From Hydractinia symbiolongicarpus (lineage: Eukaryota > Cnidaria > Hydrozoa > Anthoathecata > Hydractiniidae), in the NCBI RefSeq assembly GCF_029227915.1, contig NC_079877.1, positions 21,229,851 to 21,293,850 of the forward strand: DNA of 64,000 bases, given 5' to 3'. Made by a program: the position numbers and the translations under genes. Positions 39,155 to 50,917 of the stretch are shown here, piece after piece (positions within the stretch are counted from its first letter, which is position 1; the number at the start of each line of letters is the position of its first letter). Under the pieces are notes generated by a model. It was not told the origin of the DNA, ran no database searches, and saw nothing but the letters and a program-made list of their open reading frames with translations.

Positions 39155-40313
39155 TTGACTTTCAAGATGGCGTCGATGCGTACGGACATACTCTTGTTAG
39201 TGGCAATACTTTTTGTGGTTTTATATTTGAAAAACTGGATTACTGGATTACAAACGATTACAAACGAAATCGAGCACACTTTTACAAGAGACACTTTGAG
39301 AAAATGCTTTTCATTTCTACGTAGGAGAAATGAGAAGAAACCTATTTGTTTAATCAAGGAACTTTTCATTTGTTTACTTTTGATAAACTGTGGAGATATT
39401 GAACAATGTCCTGGGCCAGCAACCTACTCTGAGAGTCTTAAAACGTTTGCAATTCACGTGGCATGAAAATTGCACACCTAAACATACAAGCCATTACAAC
39501 ATCTTATAATGGAATCTGTGACTTGTTTGGAAATAATCCTGATATTAACATCCTAACGTTATCAGAAACTCATCTTACATCCCAGACTGAACATAACAGT
39601 CAGATATTCAAAATTGAAGGGTACGTGTTCGGGAGATTAGACAGGAAGAAGGGACCTTGGGGTGGCGTTGGCATGTACATAAAAGAAGGCATAAACTATA
39701 AACGTAGGGGCGATTTAGAACGGAACTGTCTCGAAAGGTTATGGATAGAAATTTTTATCAACAATGCTAAAAGTCTCCTCATGACGTCACTGTATCGACC
39801 TCCAAACGATTCAAAATATCTTGCAAAAAATTTTGATGAACAGTTTAATGACCTATTATTGAAGGTGTCAAAAGAGAAAAAAGAAGTCATTATTCTCGGT
39901 GATCTCAATAGTGACTATCTTGTAAAGAGCGATAATGACAATGTGAAAAATATTTTAACGATTCATGGTTTCAAACAACTAATTACTAAACCAACCCGTG
40001 TTACAAAGAACTCAAAAACACTTATCGATATAATAGCTACCAACAAAGAGAACATTTCAAAAACAGATGTAATTCCTGTTTCCCTTAGCGACCACGATAT
40101 GGTAATTTGTGTCCGCAAACTGAACCATATGAAATACAAAACAAGATACGTTACGTCACGTAATTATACAAAATACGATCCAGGACAGTTACAAAGAGAT
40201 CTTAAAAACACTGATTTTTCTGACGTATTCAATGAAAACAATGTACAAAAAGCTACGGAAAATTTTACCGATATTCTAACAAATGTTTTCCAGAGACATG
40301 CTTCCAGAGACAT
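39155..40313 (+). pseudogene. LINE N-terminal ORF and AP endonuclease, frameshifted and cut off
   Basis: The first frame (39155-39466) has a membrane-like helix (LLVAILFVVLYL) and ends with CGDIEQCPGP, close to the 2A-type pattern DxExNPGP but with Cys in place of Asn. A frameshift at ~39460 leads into the endonuclease (39463 on): HLNIQ, LSETHL, WGGVGMYIKE, TSLYRPPND, ILGDLNSDY and SLSDHDMV, which keeps the expected Asn, Glu, Asp and His residues. It nicks target DNA to prime reverse transcription. The frame ends at the insertion boundary near 40314. Confidence 0.82.
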
Positions 40314-41377
40314 GTGTGAGTAAGAGAAAAAATCTCATTTTTTTCAAAAAAATTTTTTTACGCATTCGTATAGAATCGAATACGAGCTTTTTGATAGAAA
40401 AGAAAAAAATTGTAAAACAATATGAAAGAGTCTGTCCTTATTCCCAAAAACCTTCTTTACATTCATAACACACATAACTTATTATACTCACAAAAACACA
40501 TTTGTGAATGTTCATAAATATGTCATCTTGAGAATAATTTTTACTCACTTTCAGACGAGCGAACTTTTATGATAATGAAATTACCGTCATAAAAGATTAT
40601 AAAAAAAGCAATCGTTATTTTTATGTGGAACATTGTTATATTTTTTTTTTTCATTTTTTTACCTTTAGCATCTGTGTCCTTTCTTCTTATTATTTGTTAT
40701 CTTACCCATGTTGTTTCGTTATGATCAAAGTGTGGAAGTAAGTAGACATGTGCGCATCATACAGAAAGTGTTAAAAATACATTCGTTACTATGGCGACGA
40801 ATGAATTATACAGAAAATAATCAACTTTTAAAAAATCTTTACAACTCTTTTTCACAGAGTTATTTTTTTCAGAGAGTATGCCATACGTTAATCTCCATTT
40901 ACAAAACAATAAAAGCTTTGAGGAGGAGGGTGACTTTGTTTTGTAAAGGAATGATACATTTCGGGTGCTTTTTTGAATTAAGGTGTCAATGTAAACCTAA
41001 CTCGAGTTATGATGCTTTTTGTGATGAAACGAAGGGAATAATTTAGTACTTAACTTTGATGGGAAATATCTTTAAAAGTAAAAACATTCAAGGCATAATT
41101 CAAAAATGTTCCCGAGATATATGTATAGTGAATACAAAATTGCAAACAGAATGTATAAAAATTTTTTAGTTTTGTAAATGGAGCAAATTTTCTAAACAAG
41201 GGGGTCATTTTTAAGGCGTTTCTTTATGATCTAAAATTATTTTTTTCAAATAATATTTAGATCATTGTCTAGATAATTTTATATGCTTTTGGAATATAAC
41301 TAAGTCAATGCATTGACCACCATTTAATTTTAGTTACACGATTTTTAATACATAGCACTTCTTTCCCTTACTCACAC
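40314..41377. mobile_element. Unclassified insertion inside the LINE with short terminal inverted repeats
   Basis: GTGTGAGTAAGAGAAAAA at 40314-40331 and its near-complement TTTCCCTTACTCACAC ending at 41377 (16 of 18 match) bound ~1.06 kb of AT-rich DNA. The LINE frame is open up to the left edge and resumes right after the right edge. The frame at 40708-41046 inside it has no recognised domain. It is probably a non-autonomous DNA transposon. No convincing target duplication is seen. Confidence 0.6.
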
Positions 41378-43317
41378 CTTAAAAAACGTCATAAAGGAAA
41401 ACCAACTCCCTGGGCTGGATGTCGCTATTAAGCGTGATATGGACCGCCGAGATAAAGTCTTAAGAAAAGCCCGAAAGTCTGGATCAGATGCAGACTGGAG
41501 ACTGTATAAGAAACTTAGAAACTTTTGTAATAACCGACTGAGAACTGCTCGAAGGAACTACCACCGCAGCATGCTGAATGAACATCGTCTTAACCCGAGA
41601 AGTTTCTGGAAGACCATTAAGTCCATATCCCCGACCAAAGCTAAAGTCAACTCGTCGCAACGAAGCAACCGCAATGCAAAATCGTTCGGTACTTTCTTCT
41701 CAACAGCAGTATCAAAATTGAAAAAAGCTCATTTTCTCCTCACTAATCTTCTCTGGAGAGTTCCGAAGTATTATTCGGTTTGTACCAATTCAACATTCAA
41801 TTTTCAATACGTTTTTGTAGTTTTTGTGCAAAAGGAGCTTAAATCACTACGACGGAATAAAGCGGCAGGCATTGATAACTTGCCACCTGGATTGTTGAAG
41901 GATGCCGCTACTGAAATCGCTCCAGCACTTGCTTATATAATCAACTTATCGATCGAGACAGCTACTGTACCAACCATATGGAAAACAGCTAAAGTGACAC
42001 CTGTACATAAATCTGGCAATACCTGTGATGAAGCCAATTATCGACCAATATCAGTTTTGGTTATTATGTCAAAAATATTGAAAAAAGCCGTTCACAACCA
42101 GTTGAAAGAATACCTTGAGCAAAACAAACTCTTGTCCAATAGACAATTCGGCTACCGTGCAAAAAGATCTACAAAAATTGCAGCCACTCTATTCTTAGAT
42201 AGCATCAGGAGAGATATTGACAAAGGCAAATTGGTGGGCGCAGTCTTTATGGACCTAAGTCGTGCCTTCGATACACTCAACCATTCCACATTAATTGCTA
42301 AACTGAAATCATACGGAATCAGTGGAAATGAGATTAACTGGCTTAACAATTACCTTTTTCAAAGGAAGCAGATCATCCAAATCGAAAACGAGCTTTCACC
42401 AGAATACACCGTGTCAACTGGAGTACCACAGGGGTCACTATTAGGACCTTTGATGTTTTTGATTTATTTTAATGACTTCCCTGACTGTATAACTCATTTA
42501 AATGTTATTATGTATGCCGGCATTACAGTAATCTATTTTGCCCACAAAGACAAAGCGATTATTGAAGAATGTCTCAACCCGGATTTCGTAGCAATTTCAA
42601 AGTACCTTGAAGAATCACAACTAGTCATCAACTTAAAAAAGGGCCAAAACGGAATCTATGCTCTTCGGTACATCCATCAAACTCAACAGGATATCCGAAC
42701 CTCTCAAAATCAAGTATCGGGAAAGCACCATTAATAACACTAACTCGTATGAATATCTTGGCAACCATATCGACCCATCCGTGAATCTGAGCCAAAACTT
42801 CGAGAAACGACGCAAAAAAGCTTCTGGCGGTGTCCGGCTACTGCAAAGAGTTCGACAATACCTGACTAAAGAGGCCGCTAAAAAGGTTTTCAACTTGATG
42901 ATAGCACCTTTATTAACTTATTGCTACTTAACAAAACTTCAACTCACTCAAACTCAACAGTCTTCTCTACAATCAATCGAAAGGTGTGCTTCACGAATAA
43001 TTTATGGTCCCGAAAACGATAAAAAGATAACACTGATAGATCAAATGAGGAATGTCAAAACATGTCTTACAGTACGGAAATGTGTTGATGAAAATGTATG
43101 TAGTCCGATAAAAAGCTATTTTGAGTTGAATGAGCACAACCTTCGTACAAGAAACCAAGGCTGTCTAATGAAATTACCTAAACTAAGACTCGAGCTAGGT
43201 AAACAAACATTTGAATATTCGGGAGCAAAATTGTATAATGATCTCCCATTGAACATTAGGCAAGAAGCAAATTTTTCAAAATTTAAGGAACTTTTAATTT
43301 CACATGTTTTTAACTAA
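41378..43317 (+). pseudogene. LINE reverse transcriptase, catalytically dead
   Basis: The frame runs from ~41378 through NKAAGIDNLPPGLLKD, NYRPISVL, FGYRAKRST, MDLSRAFDTLNH and STGVPQGSLLGPLMFLIYFND to the active site, which reads MYAGIT instead of the usual YADD, so both catalytic aspartates are lost. A shift near 42650 leads to the C-terminal part (42658-43317: YEYLGNHIDPSVNLSQ, LLTYCYLTKL). The 3' UTR with ATAAATAAATAAAT follows. Family placement to CR1/L2/jockey is from these motifs. Confidence 0.85.
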
Positions 43318-43609
43318 TTCAACTCTTGTATGAGCATCCAGGAAGGCAGCAAAGATTCAGAGGTTGTTTGGTTGTCATCTTCTCTTCTTATTCTCTCTCC
43401 TGCTAAAACCTCGGATGACCCCATGCCTTTTACTGTGTTATAAATAAATAAATAAATCATATATGTGTATATTTTTAGTTTTTAACCATTTATTATTACT
43501 TTTTTCTTATTTCATTTATGTCTCTTTTTATAACAGGTCACACAATGATAGCAGTTTTATATTTTTGTAAATACTGAAGTGTAATTACCTGTTTGTAAAC
43601 ATTGAGATG

Positions 43610-43610
<1 letters not shown>

Positions 43611-43700
<90 letters not shown>
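43611..43700 (+). repeat. (AAT)n microsatellite, the LINE's 3' tail
   Basis: About 30 AAT units abut the interrupted polymerase gene at 43703. Read on the minus strand it makes a false poly-Leu frame. Confidence 0.9.
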
Positions 43701-43701
<1 letters not shown>

Positions 43702-43702
43702 G

Positions 43703-44336
43703 CATTGGATTTTCTACATGTATTTTAATTTGTGCAAACATATTATTCAGCAGCTCATTTACATCAATGCCTTGAAATACCTGCATGAGTCTGCTATTAA
43801 ATACCTTTTCAACTCTTGCGTATTGATCAATGTTTGCACATTGATGGTGTAAATCTTCCGCTCCCTCTAGATCTGCATTAGGCTGAAAAGCAAGCATTTT
43901 CTCCTTTTTCCACATGATCCACATAGACAACTGGACTTTAGCGGATCCTATATCTTCCACCTGTTCTACAATCAATTGTTCAACATATGGTCTCGCCCTT
44001 GTTATATAACTATCAACGTCAGCTTTTTCAATGCCAGGTATTCGAAAACTTCCAAAAGTCCTGTGTAGTGCATGTTGATGCTCTCGAGGTGTAAGATCAG
44101 CTGGTTCTTCATATAAGTCCCGGACGTCTTCGTGTGGTCTACCTGGGCTTCAGCTTCAATTTCATCATGTAGCGTTGAGTTAAGTCGTTTTTTTATTTCG
44201 TCCTTTATTTTGTCAACGGTATCCCGCACACTCTGCAATCGAGCGGGAAGAGCATTGGTGGTGGATGCTACTGGTGCTGATACAGCGTTGTATATTTCGC
44301 TGATTGCATTTATAAAAAAAACTCATTTTGTCTCTT
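43703..44336 (-). pseudogene. Relic pPolB gene, N-terminal part with the shared MSFF leader
   Basis: The start at 44336 follows AATAAAGAGACAAA, the same start block as in the intact Polinton. The leader module (SEIYNAVSAPVAS, then NALPARLQSVRDT) matches the leaders of both terminal genes of the element at 3676-22976. Early frameshifts lie near 44325 and 44010. The second frame has VQLSMWIMWKKEKMLAFQPN, HHQCANIDQYARVEKVFN and MFAQIKIHVENPM, and ends at the LINE tail. The right side is cut by the P-like transposon at 44416 after ~75 bp. Confidence 0.75.
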
Positions 44337-44545
44337 TATTTTATATATTTTTTTTATGAATAAATTTTTTTAAAATGAACAGAAATTGAGACAGCAAATT
44401 TCCGCCCATACGATCTAACCATAGTCATAAGAAAAAGAGATAGTCTGGTAATTCCGGGCCGTCCATAATGTGTTCCTATTGTTCACAAGCAGATATGTTT
44501 CTTAAATCGGGGTGGCCAGTTTAAGACTGCACGGAATTATCAATA

Positions 44546-45747
44546 ATGGCTGCCCATGGGGAGGATTTCTTTGGTGAAGATGATTTTGATGCAATCTTGG
44601 CTGTTATTGATGAAGATTTATTAGAGAAAAATCGTGATTTAACTAAAGAATTATCCGAAATTGTTGAAGAAATAGTTGACGACCCTTCTGAAAGCTGTTT
44701 TTCCTGTGATATATGCTCCAAAACATGCAAAACACAACGGGGACTCACAAGACACCGAAATGCGAAACATCGTCAGCCACAAAATCAGTTAAATGACGAC
44801 AGCCTCACTACTGCTGAAACCAAGCTCCATCCGTTATACTTTAAGAAGTACACCCAATTAATTGCAAGTAAACTTTCTAAAGATGAATGCTATAGTGAGA
44901 AGACCAGAAATGAATTTGTCAATTATGTTATTACAAACGACGATACAAACTTTTCCTATAGTTTTGCCAGAGATGTGATTGGTAGTTTTAAAGGCGATGC
45001 TGAAAAGTTTTATCCGACCTTCTATAAATCTGTGTCTGAAAATATTGTTTTCAGAAATTTATCAAATCGAAGCTCTATTCTCCTTGGTTTTGAAGTGGCT
45101 AATCACGTACTTGCTCATCTCACTAATTCAACTGTAAAAGAAAACACTGTAGAATTTTCTTCCCATGTGAATTTTTCACCCAAAGAAAGAAACATAATTC
45201 AATATCTAAGTGCTTATGTATTTAGTACCCTATATCGTCGCATTAGGACATCAAAAAAATCAAGAAGTAAGCTTAGAGTTCAAAGTTTGGACATCTTATT
45301 AGCTGGAAAGTCATGTCTTCTTGTGGAAGACGATAAAAATTCTGATTTAGTAAATATGAAGGACAGAGGAGGGTTATGGTCAGTAACCGATGATGTTTTC
45401 AGAATTTTTTGTTGTGCAGAACTTGAAGTTCGTGCTCCAACTGCTAATTTTCACCATACAATTGATAGTAAGAAAATTGTTCAGACCTGCTTGAGAACCC
45501 TGTTGTGCTTTGTAATTACAAAATAACATTACACTCAACCGAAAAAGTCACAAAAGAATTAGCAATGAACTTACTTGAGCATCTCATCATGCTTTATGTT
45601 CGTGTTCGTGTTTTTTCATTTGTGAAAGATGTGAGCTGCACAAAATTGCATCAAAACAGAAAAAAGCTCGATCTCTACGCACTGAAATTAAGAAATCTTC
45701 AAGCAATCTTTCAGATGGACATTGACACTAAGAGTCCAGAACAGTGA
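44546..45747 (+). CDS. C2H2 zinc-finger companion protein of the P-like transposon, probable frameshift
   Basis: The first frame (44546-45526, 326 codons) opens with an acidic region (EDFFGEDDFDAILAVIDED), a C2H2 finger (SCDICSKTCKTQRGLTRH, then NAKH) and a long helical domain: LHPLYFKKYTQL, SYSFARDVIGSFKGDAEKF, GFEVANHVLAHL, YLSAYVFSTLYRRIR and DRGGLWSVTDDVF. A shift near 45500 leads to the end (45505-45747: ELAMNLLEHLIMLYVRVRVF and SFVKDVSCTKL). I recall this protein as a frequent uncharacterised family in cnidarian genomes. It may help the transposase or control it. Confidence 0.7.
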
Positions 45748-46035
45748 CTATAAACCTGTTACAACTGCTATTTTTATAGCAACAAATTTTAAAACAATAT
45801 TATTTTGGCACATGGTATAATAAATAATTATGGAAGTCTACAAAAAGGTCCAGGTAGTGTATATAGGTTTTAAGGTGTTTCAAAATATTTTTTATTAATG
45901 TTTGTGTTAAGCAGAAATACAGTGCTTGTTCTTGCTTATTAAGTAAATTTAATGTTTTTTATAAATGTGTGGCTATAAAAATAACCGTTTTTAGTTTCTT
46001 CTTTCTTCCAAGTGTGTTTAATTGCTCTTACGGCA

Positions 46036-46205
46036 TAGATGATGTGCATATTTTTACATGGCTAGCCTCACAAATATCGAGGGATATACCCTGTCTATTA
46101 TTTCCAGGAGGGGCCATGGCGTAGATGGAGAGTCCTAGAGTATTTAATGCTCATTTTGAGCTACGCAGACCCAATTAGAGACCGCGCTCTACTAGACAAC
46201 TCCCG
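46036..46205 (+). repeat. SINE-like insertion that truncates the transposase
   Basis: It shares ATGGCTAGCCTCACAAATAT, ACCCTGTCTATTATTTCCAG and GAGCTACGCA-like sequence with the 25255 element. The last ~10 transposase codons and the stop (46161) come from this repeat. Confidence 0.7.
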
Positions 46206-48819
46206 GCATGACACAGTTTCAATATCAATTTCATGACAGTTACCAGCTATGGGTCGGAAAATCTTTTGTGTTCTAATTGTGTTGTCGTTATAACCAAAAT
46301 CACGGATTGATGGGTTATCTTTCCTATGACCAATTGCACGTTGACGACCAAAGTAGTTTTCAAGGGGATCTTGGCAAAATCTTTCTGTCAGTACATATGG
46401 AACTCCATTATTAATTAAATACTGGATTAATTCAACAGTAGAATGGACAGTGATTTTGATTCCTTGGTAGGTTTGCCGTGAAATAAACATATTTGCTCTA
46501 GCATTATCCGTAAAATTACCAGGCCTATCAGCAATTGAATCCTTCCATGTTTTGAAATATCCTAGAAATGTTTCGGTCAACCATAAGAATCTTTCATCAT
46601 CAACAGATGTGTACGGTTCAAGAATTGGCTTACGTTTAATTGCTGCTTCTTTGATATTCTTGACGTTAAGACAGTCAAAAAATTGGTCGAACATATTACA
46701 ATATTTGGCAGTTGCATTAGCTTCTGGTGGTCCATACAATTGAAGAGCGTTAAAGACAGATTCGCTTAACACTTGTGCTGCCAGACGTACATTCATGACT
46801 GAATATGGTGTGAGCTTGATGTGGTCATTTGTTATTTTAGGAACAAGATGTAATCCACAGTCTAAGTCATCAAGGAATAACTTTGAAATATGGTTCCAGG
46901 TGATATAACTTCCATCATTCCACATACTTCCGGTATATCTTCCTGCAAGAGAATTACTCAGGCAATTGCGGGCTGTTTTAATTAAGTGTGGTGGATCTGA
47001 GATGAAGTAGATGTACCGTTCCTCATCCGCCATAACATTCAAAGTGCGGTATGTTACGTCCACTCCTGCATTAATGTCAGCTACACGGGTCATGTTTATG
47101 GTACATTTGTCGGTTTGGAGATGCTCCATCACTTGTGACACCAACAACTTTTATGCCACATTTTCCCTCCAGTATGCCAACCGCTTTCCAAAAGAGAGGA
47201 AACAATTGAATTGATGTGACATTGGTAGTAGCAAAATTTGCAAATGAAAATTTTAAAGGATTTACAATGCTTCTCACAAGAAAAACTAAGACATGAGATG
47301 CAATTTCATCAACCTTTTTCAACGCAACATAATTTAGATCAATATCACCAAGGTCAACAAAACCGATAAGATCACCATTATGCTTATCCCACACAAGACT
47401 TTCTTGAATTTTCATTTCATCCATTAATAATATTGCATATTTCTCATGTGGTTGGAATTTGGAGACCATATTACACAATTCCTGGATAACGTCTTTGTTA
47501 AAACCTTGCTTTGGACGAATATAGTTCTTATAGTCCCTTAAACGACGTCTACTAGGGAGTACCAAGAAACCACTGTCTTTCTTATCGTCAACACGAATCA
47601 CATCATAAAAGGCGGGGGATTTTGCAGCTAAACCCAAGCAGTAACGAATGATCATAGGATGATAGCGAACACCAGTTTTCGATGATGATAAATATTTCTG
47701 CTGCTCTTCCCAAAAAAATTTCATGAATGGTGGTATCTTGCGATTAGTTGTTGACATAATTTTTATGAAATCATCACCAAGACTTTTTTGGACTGCACAA
47801 GTGGAAATTTCATCTTGCATTTTCTTTACCTCTTCCTTTAATTCTTTATTTTCCAACCGGTGATTTTGAAGGGTTTTTATGATTCGGTCTGGAGAAGTCA
47901 TGGAAATTGGTGCTTTAAGTTTGGCAGGTGAAATTAAATTGTCCCTTTTCCTTTTCAAACTTAGGCTTTCTTTTGACTCCGACCTAACACATTCCAAGCA
48001 TTTTTCAGAAGGTGGAATAAGAACTATGCAATTTGGAGATCGATACCATTTGCTTTGATGAAGAGGTGCACTAGTACTATCCTTGATGTTAAATACTTTT
48101 GGAACACAGTGCTCAAGACAGCTACCAGCAAAGTGGTCTGTCAAACCTGAGCATAATTTCAAATCCATAATTAATCTTGTTAAATATGTGATTGTAATAA
48201 GTTTTAGTGATTGAGAATAAATGTCGTGTTTAGCAGGAACAGACCATAATAAAACACGAACAGTAAAAACAAGATTATTATCAACATATATCTCATACTT
48301 TGGAACTGAGTGGATAGCATCATGACAGGCAAAAGAAGCATAATCACTTGTATAGGTAAAACTCCAACCGACTAATTTCAATAACTGAGTTTTAGAAATA
48401 AAATCTGTAAATGACTTGTACTGGTCAGTAATGACATTTTCCACTGGTTCAATTTTTTTCTGCAAAATTGATTGTGCTGATTGACGAGGCTTAGAAGATG
48501 TGGAGGATGAAGGAAAACTTTTGATAGGAAGGTTTATTGTGGGGATAGCACCGGGAACAAGTGTGGTTCTGCTAGAGTGGTTACGATTCATTTGATCTTC
48601 GCTGAAGTGCTTTTCACAAATATATATTTTCTTTCTTTGAATTCTATCCCTTACGGCATGATCAACTTCCCTATCTCTTATCACAACATCAACTAACTTT
48701 TCTCTCCACGACTTGTCAAATTGATTCTCACCAGCGGGAACTTTAAAAATAGATAGACCTTTATATTTAGCCCTTCGTGAAACTGTGCAACCGTATATAG
48801 AGCAATTTTCGCCAGGCAT
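46161..48819 (-). pseudogene. THAP9/P-element-type transposase, frameshifted and 3'-truncated
   Basis: The ATG at 48819 starts the THAP domain (MPGENCSIYGCTVS, KSWREKL, YICEKHFSEDQM, GAIPTINLP). Next are a coiled coil (~residues 330-360) and the catalytic part: LLMDEMKIQESLVWDKHNG, DLIGFVDLGDID and VVGVTSDGASPNR. A shift near 47065-47080 moves to the second frame (to 46161) with YIYFISDPPHLIKTARNCL, TERFCQDPLENYFGRQR and GHRKDNPS. These are P-element/THAP9 signatures; the enzyme excises and inserts the element. The C-terminus is replaced by a repeat. The start at 48819 was chosen because the THAP domain begins there. Confidence 0.85.
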
Positions 48820-49010
48820 GTTGAAAATAATTCTGCTTAAATGTTTGTTAATCCTATGTTGTTTACAGAAACTAACCACTTAAATGCGCCATTTTTCAAC
48901 ACGAGCGTGCAGTCAAAGGACTGGGTACGAGGTATATTCTGCTAACAAAAACATAAACAATAGAGCCGCGCGATTCACCAGACTATCTCTTTTTCTTATG
49001 ACTATGGTTA

Positions 49011-50917
49011 CTACAACGTAATTTCTGGAGCACGTTTTATGACACACGGATCACTGGTTTTAGTGTAAAAATAACGTGAGCATAATTTACAACACAGGTA
49101 TCCCCTTAAAAAAGCCAATGTGTTTGTATGCGTCTTGAAGCAGTAAAAAGAGAAAAGTAAAACAACAAATTATATACAGAAAAAGAATACAAGCAAATAA
49201 ATACAGTTCAAAATAAACTATTTAAAACATAAAACAGCAAACAAGCGTAAAAACAACTGTTAAATCAAAAATAATTAGGCCATTTTTAGCAATTTTATAA
49301 GTCTCGTTTCGTTATTTTTGACACCAATCTCCTGACCACCAGTTTATCGAATCGTTTTTTTGAGATCGTAGCTTATGTATTTGTTTCATTTTGCAAAGCA
49401 AAATTTGAAAACCAGGGCTTTCCCAGACTATAGCTCAAAAATTTTATTAGCGACACATGTGCTATTTTTATTATAATTTATTACGTATACCTTGTATTTA
49501 CGCGGGTACACGTGGTTTCGGCCCATCTCGCTGAGAGGGACACGTTTTATCAACGAACAAAATATAAACACATGAACGAAGTAGTGGGGTGTTGGTTTTT
49601 GTTGAGTTTCTTTATTACAACTTCGTTCATTATTTTTTTAAACTAGGACGACTTTGTTGGCTGTTAGTATCTAACTCGTAAATATATTCCAAATAGACAT
49701 CTTCAGGTTTATAAGAGTACACCAGGTAGGATCTATACCAATCTGCTTTCCTACGCAATAGTTATGCGAGGGTTTCTAGCGATTTAGGAATGTAAAAATC
49801 AAAAGGAGCGGATCCTGGTCTTATTTTACCTTCGTCATGGTTTATTTTCAGAGAAAGCACTGTGAAACTATAAAAGTAAATTAAGCTTTTTTGATACTCG
49901 CTTTGAGTTTTAGATTTTGTTCATAATCTCTACCCACGGGCAAAAAATGTCGGATAAAATGTCGGACAGAATATTCGTGATATGTTTTTCAGGAACCTTT
50001 CTTTGTAGCTCTACGGCAAAAAATTGAAACTACCCTGGATTATAGTTTTATAAATAAGCATTCTAATGTATAATTTGTAACAAAATTTTTATAAATCTTT
50101 ATAAATCCCGTCAATTTTGAGTTTTTTGTCCGATTACGTAATGAAATTAGCTTTTACAAGGAAAGGAAAGGTAAATCAAAATTGTACAGCTTGAGGTTTG
50201 TGTTGAAAAGTTGAAAAATGAGAGTAGTGGTGAACAACATTTGAATGAGAGTAGCGGTGAACAACATTGGGGTACATAAGCTCACTTGTACAACAACGAT
50301 AGAAGACTATGATTAGAAGAACGTGGAAAGCGTTCAAAACATTACACCACAAAAACAAAATCTTTAATATACAAGTTAATATACGAAAAAATCTATTAGC
50401 TTACAGAAAAAAAAAACACTTTAAAAATTTTCAAAGTTTCGTAAAGCCTTAAACTGGCTAGATTTTAAATATAAACTGTTAAAATGAATATCGCATTTTT
50501 TGTTTCGCAAAAACAAATGGAAAAACGACAAAAATTCTTTCCCTGGCAATATTAGCAATTATCTTTATATTTGAGACCAACGACGGTTAAGTTGTTGCTT
50601 CCTAAAATACATGTGTAATTTGCTTGTCGTCGTAAAGTAAAAGCTAACCTCCCGCGAAGTAACAAGTTGATTTCTTATAAAATAAACTTGAAAATTTGTC
50701 TAAGGATCTTTAAAAAAATAAATTCCTACACAAGTTTTAAAATCAACAGGTATTTCCTAAGAAGTAAGCTTTAAAAATAACACGCATAAATCTCAATTTT
50801 CAACAATGCGTGCAGTAAAAAAATATGAAAAATATAATCTATTAAAAGGCTGACTCAGGACATTCTTGACATTACGACATCAAATATTTACTTAAGAAAA
50901 TGACTTTATTTTCGTGA
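49011..50917. other. AT-rich intergenic DNA, no gene recognised
   Basis: No open frame with a domain. It lies between the P-like transposon and the 3' end of the receptor gene, so the receptor's 3' UTR and its poly(A) signals probably lie in its right part. Confidence 0.45.

Larger units (their letters stand above)
38982..43702 (+). mobile_element. Non-LTR retrotransposon (CR1/L2/jockey-type LINE) inserted in the relic polymerase
   Basis: The LINE is ~4.7 kb, with its 5' end at ~38982, an N-terminal hydrophobic ORF, an AP-type endonuclease, a reverse transcriptase and a 3' end in a long (AAT)n run (43611-43700). The pre-insertion site can be read from the interrupted polymerase gene: GCGGTAG on the left and CATTGG on the right join into a continuous reading frame, with at most a 3-base (TAG) duplication. 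It is itself interrupted at 40314-41377 and has lost reverse-transcriptase active-site residues, so it is inactive. Confidence 0.85.
44416..49010. mobile_element. P-element-like THAP transposon with perfect 34-bp terminal inverted repeats
   Basis: Left arm 44416-44449 (TAACCATAGTCATAAGAAAA...) and right arm 48977-49010 are exactly complementary over 34 bases. Inside are a C2H2 zinc-finger companion gene on the plus strand (44546-45747) and a THAP9/P-element-type transposase on the minus strand (46161-48819), converging. A SINE-like insertion lies between them (46036-46205) and replaces the transposase 3' end. I found no clear 8-bp target duplication. Confidence 0.8.

Noticed and set aside
40708-41046. 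112-codon frame inside the LINE-interrupting insertion
   Set aside because: No domain and no supporting context; kept only as part of the mobile element.
43538-43975. Protein with a poly-leucine run
   Set aside because: The leucines are the LINE's (AAT)n tail read on the minus strand; only the part above 43703 belongs to a gene relic.
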